A stretch of 64,000 bases of DNA, from positions 1-64,000 of the forward strand of contig NZ_QJJZ01000018.1 of NCBI RefSeq assembly GCF_003201775.1, given 5' to 3'. The DNA is from Arenibacter sp. ARW7G5Y1 (lineage in GTDB: Bacteria > Bacteroidota > Bacteroidia > Flavobacteriales > Flavobacteriaceae). The position numbers and the translations under genes are program-made. This document shows positions 36,537 through 45,692 of the stretch, in pieces (positions within the stretch are counted from its first letter, which is position 1; each line of letters begins with the position of its first letter). Below the pieces are notes generated by a model. The model was not told the origin of the DNA. It did not search any database and worked only from the letters and a program-made list of their open reading frames with translations.

Positions 36537-39428
36537 ATGTATAAGATAACCGAAAAGATAAAGGGATATAAATACGTACTCCAAATATTTCTTTTTGTTG
36601 TAATTTCCTCTATGAACGGACAAGAGGGCAATGTGCTTGATAATGGAGCTCCACTGTCATTGGACCCTTCAATCCGTTATGGGCGTTTAGGGAACGGGTT
36701 CACTTATTATATCAAGCGTGTGGAGAATGGTCCTGAGAAGATAAACATGCGATTTTATGTCAAGGTTGGGAATAACTATCAACGAGATGAAGAATTGGAT
36801 TATGCACATGCCATTGAACACCTGGCTTTTAAATGTGCCAAAGATTTTCCGGTCAACCTATTAAACGACCCTGGACTTTTGAATAGTTTGGGTATGGGCA
36901 AAAGTGATCTTTTTGCACAAACTTGGAATTATTCCACTTGGTATAGGTTTGATATTCCTTCAAATAGTGAAAATGCGTTCAATACGGGCCTTAGGTGGTT
37001 TACAAACATTACGGACCTGGATTTGACCGAGGAAGCTATTTTAAAGGAGAAGGGACCCTTGCTCCAAGAAATTGTTTTTCGTCAAGGCGATAACCTTCAA
37101 AAGTTTTTTGCTAAAACAAAATTGAAATCACTCTTAATCCCTTGTAGTAGTGATTACTCCGATTTTTTTAAACTTAATAAGGAATATACACCCGAGACAC
37201 TTATAGATTTTTATAAAGAATGGTACCAACCAGATCGTATGGCTATAGTTTTGGTGGGAGATATTAAGAACATCGATAAAATTGAAAAGAAGATAATTGA
37301 TAATTTTTCATCCATGAACAGGGTGAAAACACCAAACAAATGGTTGGCCTGTGTTCAAGAATACTTGACGGGGGAGAAACATTTTGTCCACATGGAATTG
37401 GATTCAATAAATTGTGGTGGTAGTAAAGAAGTGGAATTCTTTCTTTACCATAGGAAACCGGAGATAATTGAGAATCTTGAGAACGAGCAGAAAATCAAAG
37501 AAAGGCTGTATTGGAAATTACTTTATAAACTGATCAATCATCGCCTAAATGAGTTAGAGAAAACATATGGCAATCACTTTACTTCTTCGTTTTTTCCTCC
37601 CGGTCCATATTTGCCTGCAATGGAGTTAAGGATTAGGTCAAATGTGAATACGGTTGGGAAAGGATTGAATAAAGTACTTTTAACATTAAGGCAATTAAAA
37701 AAGTTTGGACTTGAACAAAATGAATGGGACGAATTTAGAAATAATTATATCCTACTCATGGACAAGGAAGAAACTGACCGATCAGCCTATTGGTTGGAAC
37801 GCATTCAGGAACACTTTGTTTATGGTGAAGCATTACCGGGGAACAATGCTATTGACCTAAAAAAATGGCTGTCCAAACTAAGTCTCAAAGAGTTTAATGC
37901 GGCGCTTGGCCGCCTTATAAGCGATGATCCGGACGATATTGGGATTGTGGCACCCAAGGGGACCAGGTTTACCGAAAACCAGGTGCGGGGTTGGATACAG
38001 CAGGCCCAGTTTCAGAGCGTAGCGCCATTTATCCGCCAAGAAGTACCAAGGGAATTATTAAGTGAAGACCAGAAATCTACTTTAAAATTTAGGGATTACA
38101 AGGTTATAGGTACTGCTTCTTTTGGGGCCGAAGAGATTGTGTTGGACAATGGAATGAAGGTAATATTGGATACTTTGACAAATAGCAAGGATAGATTTTA
38201 TCTACACGGGTTCAGTCCAAATGGCGCATCGTGCTTTCCTGAAAAGGCTTATTTTTCTGCTATAAACGCCCCCTACATTGTTCAAAATTCCGGAGCAGGG
38301 TCACTTAATAAATTTCAAATCAATAGTTATTTAAAGGAGCATGCCAAAGGATTGTGGATCCGACCTTATATTAATTACAATGAAACGGGTATTAAAGGAA
38401 ACGCTGCCATTGATGATCTGGAAATGATGCTTCAATTGATATATCTATATTTTGTACACCCCAGAGAAGATGAAAATGCGTTTGTGGATTGGAAAATTCA
38501 AGAAGAAAATCGCCACTTGTATCCTACATATGGTATTATCAACCAAGATTTTGTTGTAAGGATTCGGGAGTTCTTAAAGGATCGCTCAAAAGTACCGGAA
38601 GGGACAAGGCGTTTGCATGGCATTCGTCAAACGGATATGAGAGCGGCATATGAAATATACAGAGAACTCCATGGTGACGCCGAAGATTTTACTTTTATTA
38701 TTAGCGGTAGTTTTTCGGTGGAGGAAGTTTTGCCATTATTACAAAAGTATTTGGGCAATCTTCCTGTAAGGTCCAATTCTATTTCGGATAGAACCCGATT
38801 CACCAAAGAGGTGACACTTCCGGCAAGCCCATTATATAAACAATTCAATCCGCATACTATGGGAGCAGGATACAAAATGAAAAATATTTTTTATTACAGA
38901 AAGTATCTGTCCAAAGTGGATAAACCAATGCATTGGAAAGAACTAATAGACATTGAAGTGTTGGGTTATATGTTGAATTCCAGGATATTGGATTTACGGT
39001 TCTCCGTGGATGCCGGTTTATATGATATGACGGCTTTTGGTACGATTAACAAGGAGTCCTCATTTTATGATATAGGAATTTTACTGAATGTTATACCGAG
39101 TGAATTGGAGATGTTGCGAAAGGCCTGCCAATCGTTGGTAAAAGAACTGCGCGATAAAGGAATCGATAGTGAGGTTTTTAAGGATGTAATGCTCAATATT
39201 GTTTATCCAAAATATAGGGTGAATAGACAACATCATCCTGCTAGAAGAGTTGAAAAATTATATGATCATTATCGATTTAACGCAAAATGGGCCAGCCCGG
39301 TTGAAATTGAGGAATATGTAAAATTACTCACGCCAGAGGATATTCGGACATCGGCACGGAAATACCTTAAGGAAGACAATCTTATGGAATTTACATTTGA
39401 GGATGAAAATGGCAATTCCAGAAAATAG
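36537..39428 (+). CDS. Exported M16 (insulinase-type) metallopeptidase
   Basis: A two-lobed M16 zinc peptidase of about 963 residues. I chose the ATG at 36537 because MYKITEKIKGYKYVLQIFLF gives a normal signal sequence; the frame is open back to 36426, inside susD. The inverted zinc motif HAIEH lies at 36807-36821 (residues 91-95), and the third-ligand region LKEKGPLLQEIVF is ~75 residues further on. The second half (from about 540) repeats the fold without the zinc motif, as usual. It should trim peptides in the periplasm after SusCD import. It is not tandem-linked to other peptidases here. Confidence 0.92.
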   Translation: MYKITEKIKGYKYVLQIFLFVVISSMNGQEGNVLDNGAPLSLDPSIRYGRLGNGFTYYIKRVENGPEKINMRFYVKVGNNYQRDEELDYAHAIEHLAFKCAKDFPVNLLNDPGLLNSLGMGKSDLFAQTWNYSTWYRFDIPSNSENAFNTGLRWFTNITDLDLTEEAILKEKGPLLQEIVFRQGDNLQKFFAKTKLKSLLIPCSSDYSDFFKLNKEYTPETLIDFYKEWYQPDRMAIVLVGDIKNIDKIEKKIIDNFSSMNRVKTPNKWLACVQEYLTGEKHFVHMELDSINCGGSKEVEFFLYHRKPEIIENLENEQKIKERLYWKLLYKLINHRLNELEKTYGNHFTSSFFPPGPYLPAMELRIRSNVNTVGKGLNKVLLTLRQLKKFGLEQNEWDEFRNNYILLMDKEETDRSAYWLERIQEHFVYGEALPGNNAIDLKKWLSKLSLKEFNAALGRLISDDPDDIGIVAPKGTRFTENQVRGWIQQAQFQSVAPFIRQEVPRELLSEDQKSTLKFRDYKVIGTASFGAEEIVLDNGMKVILDTLTNSKDRFYLHGFSPNGASCFPEKAYFSAINAPYIVQNSGAGSLNKFQINSYLKEHAKGLWIRPYINYNETGIKGNAAIDDLEMMLQLIYLYFVHPREDENAFVDWKIQEENRHLYPTYGIINQDFVVRIREFLKDRSKVPEGTRRLHGIRQTDMRAAYEIYRELHGDAEDFTFIISGSFSVEEVLPLLQKYLGNLPVRSNSISDRTRFTKEVTLPASPLYKQFNPHTMGAGYKMKNIFYYRKYLSKVDKPMHWKELIDIEVLGYMLNSRILDLRFSVDAGLYDMTAFGTINKESSFYDIGILLNVIPSELEMLRKACQSLVKELRDKGIDSEVFKDVMLNIVYPKYRVNRQHHPARRVEKLYDHYRFNAKWASPVEIEEYVKLLTPEDIRTSARKYLKEDNLMEFTFEDENGNSRK

Positions 39429-39457
39429 TTTCAAGGAATATTTTGTTTGATTAAACT

Positions 39458-39496
39458 AAGTATAACATCGGATTGATCTTATCCGATGTTATACTT
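39458..39496. terminator. Bidirectional terminator between converging units
   Basis: A perfect 16-bp inverted repeat (AAGTATAACATCGGAT and its complement, 7-base loop) sits between the stops of the M16 and DUF6520 genes. Confidence 0.85.
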
Positions 39497-39516
39497 GCTA
39501 AAACTACTCCTCAAAT

Positions 39517-39801
39517 TTAAGGCCTTGGATCATCGATTGTTTGAATCGGGGCATTACTTTTTAATGGTTCATCGGTCTCGGAATCATAAACTATAAACGT
39601 ACCCGACAAATTTTCAATACGTACTTTGCAATCGGAAGTGGATTGCGAATTACAATTGGTATCAACATCATATGGCTGGCCTTCAATAATTACATATCCG
39701 GTAGCGTAAAAATCATCGGCCGTTGCGTTCACAAATGCAAAGGACAGTGTAATGGCAAAAATGAATGCCAACATCGGTAATATCAATTTTAACTTTTTCA
39801 T
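39517..39801 (-). CDS. DUF6520 small secreted protein
   Basis: A 94-residue exported protein with a strong signal peptide (MKKLKLILPMLAFIFAITLS, cleavage near FVNATA) and a short mature domain with two cysteines (NCNSQSTSDCK). It matches the DUF6520 pattern known from flavobacteria; function unknown. It is 127 bp downstream of mauE on the same strand and near SusCD/peptidase genes, a set often found together on Bacteroidota mobile elements. The paired Cys residues and the redox-type MauE neighbour suggest a disulfide (inference). Confidence 0.75.
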   Translation of the reverse strand: MKKLKLILPMLAFIFAITLSFAFVNATADDFYATGYVIIEGQPYDVDTNCNSQSTSDCKVRIENLSGTFIVYDSETDEPLKSNAPIQTIDDPRP

Positions 39802-39928
39802 GATAATATAATTTTAATTAATAATAAGTGCCTACTCTCTTTTACAGGTTTTCGGTCTTCCCCCTGCTCTTGTCGCGCAACAAAATATCTTCATTATTTC
39901 ACTTTTAATGTTTAGATCCCATGGCCAT

Positions 39929-40393
39929 TTATGGATCTTGACGGGCCTTCTTCCAAGGTATCCCTTTATGTTTGCGTGAAAACCATATGGCCAGTAAGGC
40001 CAATAGGAGCAATATCGCATTGAGGACCAAATGCTGTTCCCAGGACAGCAGGGAGATAATGCCCCCACAGGAACAGGGCCTATAGGGAGCAAAAAACACA
40101 ATGGCCACGGTATAGCCGGTAAATAGGAGCATCAGGACTGCTGCCCCATAGAGTGCCATCAATCTGGTTTTTTTCCAAATCAATAGCAGTGAAACGGCCA
40201 GTTCCGACAACGGTATGACCCAAGATGCCAAGGAAGCCATGGCCTTGCCCCCAAGTATGGGCGAGTTCCTGATGTTGTCGTAGAACATATGCCCTTCCAG
40301 GAGTTTGGTCAGTCCGGCATAGGCAAATAGTACTATAAACAGCAAACTGGCCGTTTGTACAATTGTCTCCCTAAATATTTGGTGCCGATTCAT
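39929..40393 (-). CDS. MauE/DoxX-type redox-associated membrane protein
   Basis: A 154-residue inner-membrane protein with four helices (about 12-32, 50-70, 78-100 and 117-138). The motif PCSCGG near 106 between helices three and four is typical of MauE-like proteins, which support disulfide formation or electron transfer. It is divergent from nothing: the AraC gene ends 82 bp upstream on the same strand, and that gap holds the tandem dyad motif described at 40435-40474. A 20-codon frame (MKIFCCATRAGG and on) lies at 39832-39894 between it and DUF6520 but is too short to call. Confidence 0.8.
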   Translation of the reverse strand: MNRHQIFRETIVQTASLLFIVLFAYAGLTKLLEGHMFYDNIRNSPILGGKAMASLASWVIPLSELAVSLLLIWKKTRLMALYGAAVLMLLFTGYTVAIVFFAPYRPCSCGGIISLLSWEQHLVLNAILLLLALLAIWFSRKHKGIPWKKARQDP

Positions 40394-40434
40394 ATCATTT
40401 GTATTGATATGGTAAAGTTCGGGAGTTAAAATTG

Positions 40435-40474
40435 CTTGTAAGGGATAAATGCTTATCCCAGAGGGATTTATGTG
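40435..40474. promoter_or_regulatory. Tandem dyad operator upstream of mauE
   Basis: CTTATCCCAGAGGGATTTATG (40452-40472) with a degenerate copy CTTGTAAGGGATAAATG just left (40435-40451). The core ATCCC-AGA-GGGAT is a perfect dyad. The same motif occurs twice before the oxoamine-synthase gene at 41992-42040. It is 42 bp from the mauE start. Confidence 0.65.
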
Positions 40475-41446
40475 TTATATCTCTCCCAAATCGGCCTTTT
40501 TTCTAAAAATTTTAGGGGAATATCCATACTGCTCGCTGAATGCCCTGCTGAAATGGGGAACGCTTTTGAATCCGACCATCTTGGCAATGGACTTGAAGTT
40601 CAGTTGGGTGTATTGGACCAAGGTCTTGGCCTTGCGCAACCTTTCCTGCACCAGATATTTGAAGACCGTGGTGCCATAAAGCTCCTTGAAACCATATTTC
40701 AGCTTGAACTCATTGGTTCCCAATTGATGGGCCAGGTCCTTTAGGTTGGGAAGGTCCATCTGCAGGTTGTTGAGGATCATTTCCTGCCCTTCCCTTATCT
40801 TGCGGATGTCCTCATAACTCAGTTTGACCTTTGGTCTTGTTACTTTCTTTTGGGAATTTTTGCCATTGGAGTCCGGATTAATGGCCGTTCGGTTCCTTTC
40901 CTTGCCAAAGGTCCTGCCCGTAGTGGTATGGATCACGGTGATCAGGACGTTATGGGAACCGTCCTCTTCGGATTTGATAGAGGTGATATGGCAGCGATTG
41001 GGAATGACCAGATTATCATTGGTCAAAAAATTAAGGGGGATGGCCATATCATAGAAGCTCTTTTTACAAAGGGTCCTCCATTTCTGGACCCAATCGGTTT
41101 TGGAAGCATCCGTCAACAGGTCCGAAAACGGTTTTCGGACAATATTCCCATACAATTTGGAAAGGATGGTACAGGCTTTTTGATTGGCCATTTGGACGAT
41201 TCCGTCACCATCCAGTAAAAAACACATCTGCACCAAATGTTCGGTGGTGCCCTTGGAACTCACATATCCCTGGTGGTAGAAGGATTCCTGGATCTCTTCG
41301 GCCAGCATGTTGAGCACTATGGCCAGGGCCTCCACATTGTCGTTCCTCTCCGAGGTCTCCAAACGGTAAAAGAAATTACCACCGGCCATTTCCAGGAGCA
41401 TTTGTTGGATCTCCTGCATTCTATGTTCTGTTCTTAAAGGGACCAT
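40475..41446 (-). CDS. PAS-AraC transcriptional regulator
   Basis: A 323-residue regulator. Residues about 60-185 look like a PAS sensor (VQMCFLLDGDGIVQMANQKA). The C-terminal ~105 residues are a full AraC/XylS double helix-turn-helix (NLKDLAHQLGTNEFKLKYGFKELYG, FKSIAKMVGFKSVPHFSRAF, YGYSPKIFRKK). It sits between two copies of the tandem dyad motif, one before mauE and one before the oxoamine-synthase gene, and is the likeliest protein to bind them. No known signal. Confidence 0.9.
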   Translation of the reverse strand: MVPLRTEHRMQEIQQMLLEMAGGNFFYRLETSERNDNVEALAIVLNMLAEEIQESFYHQGYVSSKGTTEHLVQMCFLLDGDGIVQMANQKACTILSKLYGNIVRKPFSDLLTDASKTDWVQKWRTLCKKSFYDMAIPLNFLTNDNLVIPNRCHITSIKSEEDGSHNVLITVIHTTTGRTFGKERNRTAINPDSNGKNSQKKVTRPKVKLSYEDIRKIREGQEMILNNLQMDLPNLKDLAHQLGTNEFKLKYGFKELYGTTVFKYLVQERLRKAKTLVQYTQLNFKSIAKMVGFKSVPHFSRAFSEQYGYSPKIFRKKADLGEI

Positions 41447-41492
41447 GTTCGTGTGTTTGTAGAGGAGTAAAAAGGGTTAAATGTTAAAATGT

Positions 41493-41894
41493 TTAAAATA
41501 TCATCGCTCCCAAGCCTAGGCTGAGGAACCTGCTTAAAAAGACCAAGGCCTTGGAAATTTCCCGAAAAGAGGCCGTGGGGATATCGGGATGGTTGGTCAT
41601 AAGGTAGAACCGTGTCATGACATCGGTCACGGGAGGTTCGATAACAAAGGCCAATGCCTTTATCAACTGGGAGCCTTCCAATGCCAGATAGTCCCTGGCA
41701 GCTTTGTCCACCTTACGGAGTTGCCGGATGTCACAGAGAATGGGATAGGCCCGTTCCTCCTGGAACATCAACCGGTCCCTGACGATCCGTTTTGACGCTT
41801 GGAGGTCGATTACGGCCCCCTTTTTATAAATGATCTGTACAATATTGTCCACAAGCATGTACCGCGTGAAATCGTTTTGAAAATACTTTTGCAT
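41493..41894 (-). CDS. STAS/SEC14-like small protein
   Basis: A 133-residue protein with an alternating strand-helix pattern (DNIVQIIYKKGAVIDLQASK, AYPILCDIRQLRKVDKAARDYLA, LIKALAFVIEPPVTDVMTRF) resembling STAS/SEC14-like proteins often found beside AraC regulators in flavobacteria. It ends 46 bp before the AraC gene on the same strand, so both may be one transcript. Such proteins may modulate the regulator by binding a ligand; that is inference. Confidence 0.6.
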   Translation of the reverse strand: MQKYFQNDFTRYMLVDNIVQIIYKKGAVIDLQASKRIVRDRLMFQEERAYPILCDIRQLRKVDKAARDYLALEGSQLIKALAFVIEPPVTDVMTRFYLMTNHPDIPTASFREISKALVFLSRFLSLGLGAMIF

Positions 41895-41991
41895 GGCCTT
41901 TAAAAAAACTGGTAGGTGATTCTAAATTTACATAAATATAATAATTGTGAATTTTAATACCTTCTATATGACCCTTATAAAGGGGGTTTTT

Positions 41992-42040
41992 CTTATCTCA
42001 GAGGGATTAAAACTTATCTGAGAGGGATGAATTTTATGTG
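41992..42040. promoter_or_regulatory. Tandem dyad operator upstream of the oxoamine-synthase gene
   Basis: CTTATCTCAGAGGGATTAAAA (41992-42012) followed with exactly 21-bp period by CTTATCTGAGAGGGATGAATT (42013-42033). The start codon is 54 bp downstream. Two helical turns of spacing suit an AraC dimer. The motif matches the one before mauE. Confidence 0.7.
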
Positions 42041-42093
42041 GAGTAGTATAAAATCCTACAAATGCTATTAAATTTTAGGGAACCAAACACAAA

Positions 42094-44493
42094 ATGACCA
42101 TGGCAAGGATCAAACACAACAATTTTTTGGACACCGTCAACGAGGTGATAACAGATGCCGCGCATCAGGGTATACTACACCTATATGCCGAAGGAGAGAA
42201 TTTTAACGGAAGAACCATTGGTGTCGGAGGACAGGCACTATACCATTTTGGGACCACGGGTTATTTGGGGCTGGAACAGGACGCCAGGTTAAAAGAGGCT
42301 GCAGTTGGTGCCATCCAAAAGTACGGTACCCAGTTTCCCCTGTCCAAATCCTATATATCCCATCCGTTGTACAACGCTCTGGAGGATAGGATCGGGCAAA
42401 TGTACGGACAGACAATTATTATCACCAAGAACAGTACCTTGGGACATCTAGGGGCCATACCTAGCGCCGTGGACGATAGGGATGCCGTTATACTGGACCA
42501 CCAGGTGCACTGGAGCGTTCAGAATGCCTGCAAACTGCTAAGGAACAGAAGTATTCCCGTGGACATGGTCCGACACAATCATCTGGACATGCTAGAGGAC
42601 AAAATAAAATACCATTCCCGAAAGCGGAACCGTATCTGGTACATGGCGGACGGTATATACTCCATGTACGGGGACAGTGCACCACTACATCAACTAATGG
42701 CCCTGTCGGAGAAGTATTCCCAATTGCACTTCTATATCGATGACGTGCACGGCATGAGCTGGGCAGGGAGACATGGTACCGGTTTTGTCATGGATCAGTT
42801 AAAGGAACTTCCTGGCAACATGTTGTTGTTCGGGACCTTGAGCAAGACCTTTGGTGCCAGCGGGGCGGTACTGGTATGTCCGGATAAAAAAATGCACCAT
42901 AGGATAAAGACCTTCGGAGGGCCCTTGACCTTTTCGGCCCAACTGGAACCGGCGTCCGTCGCGGCTGCCTCGGCTTCGGCGGACATTCATCTTTCCCCAG
43001 AGATCTACTGTCTCCAGAACGAACTGAAGGAACGTACCCAGTATTTCAACGGCCTGCTGTCAAGAACGGATCTGCCCTTGGTGGATAGGAACGATTCCCC
43101 AGTGTTCTATATAGGTACGGGAATGCCCAAAACTGGTTACAATTTTGTAAACCGATTGATGGCGGAGGGATTCTATGTCAACCTGGGATTGTTTCCGGCC
43201 GTACCAGTAAAAAATACAGGGGTGCGCATCACTATTTCCAGACATAACCAAAAGGAGGAGATAGCTGCCTTGGTGGAGGCCATGGCCCATTATTATCCAA
43301 AAGCCCTAGAGGAGACCGGGACCGACCTGGGCAGGGTACGCCATGCCTTTGCCATGGCTGTCCCTAAAACCAGACCAAAAGTTGTCCATGGTGATCTCGA
43401 CATCCTATTGGAAAATTCGATAACCAAGGTGGATAAGAAAATATGGAACAATTTAATGGGGGCACAAGGAGCCATGGACTGGGACGGACTGTTGTTTTTG
43501 GAGAACAGTTTTCAGGGGAACGAACTCAAGGAACACAATTGGGAGTTCCGATACTTGATAATTATGGATTGCAATGGGAAGCCCATATTGGCCACGTTCA
43601 TGACCGCAGGGTTGTGGATGGACGATATGTTGGCTAAGGAAACTATATCAAAAACCTTGGAAAAAGCCAGAAAATATGATTCCTATCATTTGACCTCTAG
43701 GACACTGTCCATAGGTTCCCTTTTCACCGAGGGCAATCACCTGTACTTGGACCGGAAGCATCCTTTAGGTGATAGGGCCCTGAACATACTGATGTGGACC
43801 CTGGAAACCTTGGGGCATAAAATGGGGGCCAAAATGACCGTTCTCCGGGATTTTGGACCGGATGAAGAAATGGGGGGATTTTTTAAGGACCAGGGATTTG
43901 TCCGAATCCAAATGCCGGATTCTTGCGTCGTGGACCTTACGGACCATATGGATGTCCAAACCTATATCGCCCGGCTTTCTGTCCGCAACCGTCGTCATTT
44001 CCGAAAGGAGATACAAGCTTTTGAACCGGAATTCCAAGTGGACATCCTCAACACTTGTCCTAAGGAACAATTGCCGCAGCTGATCGAATTGTACCGCAAT
44101 GTACATCGGAACAATCTTGGCCTGAATACCTTTTCCTTTCCGGAACGGGTCTTTAAAAACATGTCCGATAATCCACATTGGGAGTTTATCGTGCTTAGGC
44201 TAAAGAGCGGCCCACCAAAACCCATCGGGGCAATGTTCTGTTACAAAAACCAGGGCAAAACCTACGTCCCGGCCTTTGTGGGATTGGATTACACCTATGT
44301 GACGAGCCATTATACCTATCGTCAATTATTGTACCAGACCATTAAAAGGGCCATCTCCCTAGGTTTTTCCCATATCGATTTTGGATTGACCGCCTCCTTT
44401 GAAAAACGTAAGCTGGGTGCAGTGGTCAGTGAACGGTATGCCTTTGTACAGGCCTCGGACAACTATGTCCTGGAACTTTTGGGCACCATGTAG
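42094..44493 (+). CDS. Alpha-oxoamine synthase fused to a GNAT acyltransferase
   Basis: A 799-residue bifunctional enzyme. The N-terminal ~405 residues are a PLP-dependent alpha-oxoamine synthase (relatives: BioF, Kbl, serine palmitoyltransferase, CqsA), which condenses an amino acid with an acyl-CoA. Seen are DDVHG at 216-220 and the PLP lysine in LSKTFGASG (Lys about 251). Residues ~430-799 are a BioF2/FemAB-like GNAT fold (SVRNRRHFRKEI, HYTYRQLLYQTIKRAI, HIDFGLTA) that could acylate the aminoketone. It is preceded by the tandem operator and followed 24 bp later by rteC. The product could be a lipid or a signal molecule. Confidence 0.85.
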   Translation: MTMARIKHNNFLDTVNEVITDAAHQGILHLYAEGENFNGRTIGVGGQALYHFGTTGYLGLEQDARLKEAAVGAIQKYGTQFPLSKSYISHPLYNALEDRIGQMYGQTIIITKNSTLGHLGAIPSAVDDRDAVILDHQVHWSVQNACKLLRNRSIPVDMVRHNHLDMLEDKIKYHSRKRNRIWYMADGIYSMYGDSAPLHQLMALSEKYSQLHFYIDDVHGMSWAGRHGTGFVMDQLKELPGNMLLFGTLSKTFGASGAVLVCPDKKMHHRIKTFGGPLTFSAQLEPASVAAASASADIHLSPEIYCLQNELKERTQYFNGLLSRTDLPLVDRNDSPVFYIGTGMPKTGYNFVNRLMAEGFYVNLGLFPAVPVKNTGVRITISRHNQKEEIAALVEAMAHYYPKALEETGTDLGRVRHAFAMAVPKTRPKVVHGDLDILLENSITKVDKKIWNNLMGAQGAMDWDGLLFLENSFQGNELKEHNWEFRYLIIMDCNGKPILATFMTAGLWMDDMLAKETISKTLEKARKYDSYHLTSRTLSIGSLFTEGNHLYLDRKHPLGDRALNILMWTLETLGHKMGAKMTVLRDFGPDEEMGGFFKDQGFVRIQMPDSCVVDLTDHMDVQTYIARLSVRNRRHFRKEIQAFEPEFQVDILNTCPKEQLPQLIELYRNVHRNNLGLNTFSFPERVFKNMSDNPHWEFIVLRLKSGPPKPIGAMFCYKNQGKTYVPAFVGLDYTYVTSHYTYRQLLYQTIKRAISLGFSHIDFGLTASFEKRKLGAVVSERYAFVQASDNYVLELLGTM

Positions 44494-44516
44494 CATGAAG
44501 GTTAAACCTAGAAGGG

Positions 44517-45356
44517 ATGAAGTATCAAAGATTGGTATCGGAATTCAAGACGCAACTCGATAAACTGGAAAATGGAAACGGAGACATTCTCTTTAGGGCT
44601 GAGTCCGGTATTTCCATGGTAGAACGCTACATCAAAAGGCTCCAGGCCCAAATCAGCAAGAAGGCCTTTGCCTCCCAAGTGGAGGAGATCAATTTTTTTA
44701 AGCATATCAAACCCCAATTCTTCAGCAAGCTCATCTATTATGGCCGGTTGTTCAACATCGAGAGCAGGCGGCCGCGGGGAAGCAATGCCGCACAGGTGAA
44801 ATACCTGAAAAACCAGATCGAAAAGCTGCAGATCTTCTTTAACGACAATCTGGAATTCTATAACTATTACCGCCGTGGGGCCATATCCCTGGACGAACAG
44901 TATTTTGTACGTGGCAACATGGACCTGCGGCTGCCCCTGGAATCCTTTCACTTTATGATCGACGACCAGTTCTCCACCTGTCAGGACGGTACGGTGGCTA
45001 CCATTATGGCCTATGACATGCTCATTGTTTACCTGCAAAGGGAGATCGATACGCTGACTATCAACATGGACGACTTAAAAGACAAACCTATGGAACGACC
45101 TTCAAAACTTTTTTGGACAGGTAGCAAGACGGACCTGATAGAGCTCCTCTATGCCCTTCACTCCACTAAATGCATCAATAGCGGTACTGCGGACATCAAG
45201 GAACTGGCGGCCCATTTCGAACACTTCTACAATGTGGACCTTGGCAACTACTACCACACCTTTATCGAGATCAGGTCCAGGAAGACCGGTAGGACCAAGT
45301 TTTTGGACAGGCTCATCGAGATGTTGCAACAAAGGATGGAGGGTCTGGACGACTGA
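44517..45356 (+). CDS. rteC: RteC-type regulator of element excision
   Basis: A 279-residue RteC protein. The N-terminal half is helical (FKTQLDKLE, RYIKRLQAQ), and the C-terminal half has the conserved FWTGSKTDLIELLYALHSTKCIN and FYNVDLGNYYHTFIEIRSRK segments forming a winged helix. In CTnDOT, RteC activates excision genes of the conjugative transposon. It follows the oxoamine-synthase gene by 24 bp, so both share a transcript, and a strong terminator comes right after it. RteA/RteB homologues are absent from the window. Confidence 0.9.
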   Translation: MKYQRLVSEFKTQLDKLENGNGDILFRAESGISMVERYIKRLQAQISKKAFASQVEEINFFKHIKPQFFSKLIYYGRLFNIESRRPRGSNAAQVKYLKNQIEKLQIFFNDNLEFYNYYRRGAISLDEQYFVRGNMDLRLPLESFHFMIDDQFSTCQDGTVATIMAYDMLIVYLQREIDTLTINMDDLKDKPMERPSKLFWTGSKTDLIELLYALHSTKCINSGTADIKELAAHFEHFYNVDLGNYYHTFIEIRSRKTGRTKFLDRLIEMLQQRMEGLDD

Positions 45357-45359
45357 CCC

Positions 45360-45395
45360 AAAATCCCCCACCTTGGGATAGAGGTGGGGGATTTT
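45360..45395 (+). terminator. Terminator after rteC
   Basis: A perfect 14-bp stem, AAAATCCCCCACCT and its complement, with an 8-base loop, three bases after the rteC stop. A segment further on, CCCACCTCTATC at 45506-45517, is complementary to GATAGAGGTGGG in the right arm and could form a competing pairing. Confidence 0.8.
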
Positions 45396-45692
45396 GGTTT
45401 TATCGATTTCAATATAGAATTTGATTGTTTTTTAATGGTAGTGAGAAGAGCATGCTATGCCAAATCGTTATAAAAACTGCCAAAAAATATTTCAAAAAAA
45501 TATCTCCCACCTCTATCATAGCTATGGAATTTTAACCAAAATGCCTCTGCAATTTTGTAGGACGAAAATCAAATCAAGGATCCACGAACACTAAAGGACA
45601 AAATAGTAAAGTTTGTGGACTAAACCTGGTCAGGGGCCGTCAAATTAGTTGACAGCAATGCGATGGCCCCTTTCCATAAAAAACCGTCTACA
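45396..45692. other. Control region before the excisionase-like gene
   Basis: About 300 bp without a gene. It holds the arm complement at 45506-45517 and a short GGCCGTC... GATGGCC pair near 45637-45669. In CTnDOT the RteC-binding site lies in the equivalent position upstream of excision genes, so this is where to look for it. Confidence 0.35.

Noticed and set aside
39832-39894. 20-codon Cys-containing frame between DUF6520 and mauE
   Set aside because: Although it has three Cys and a possible start, there is no supporting context; not called as a peptide gene.
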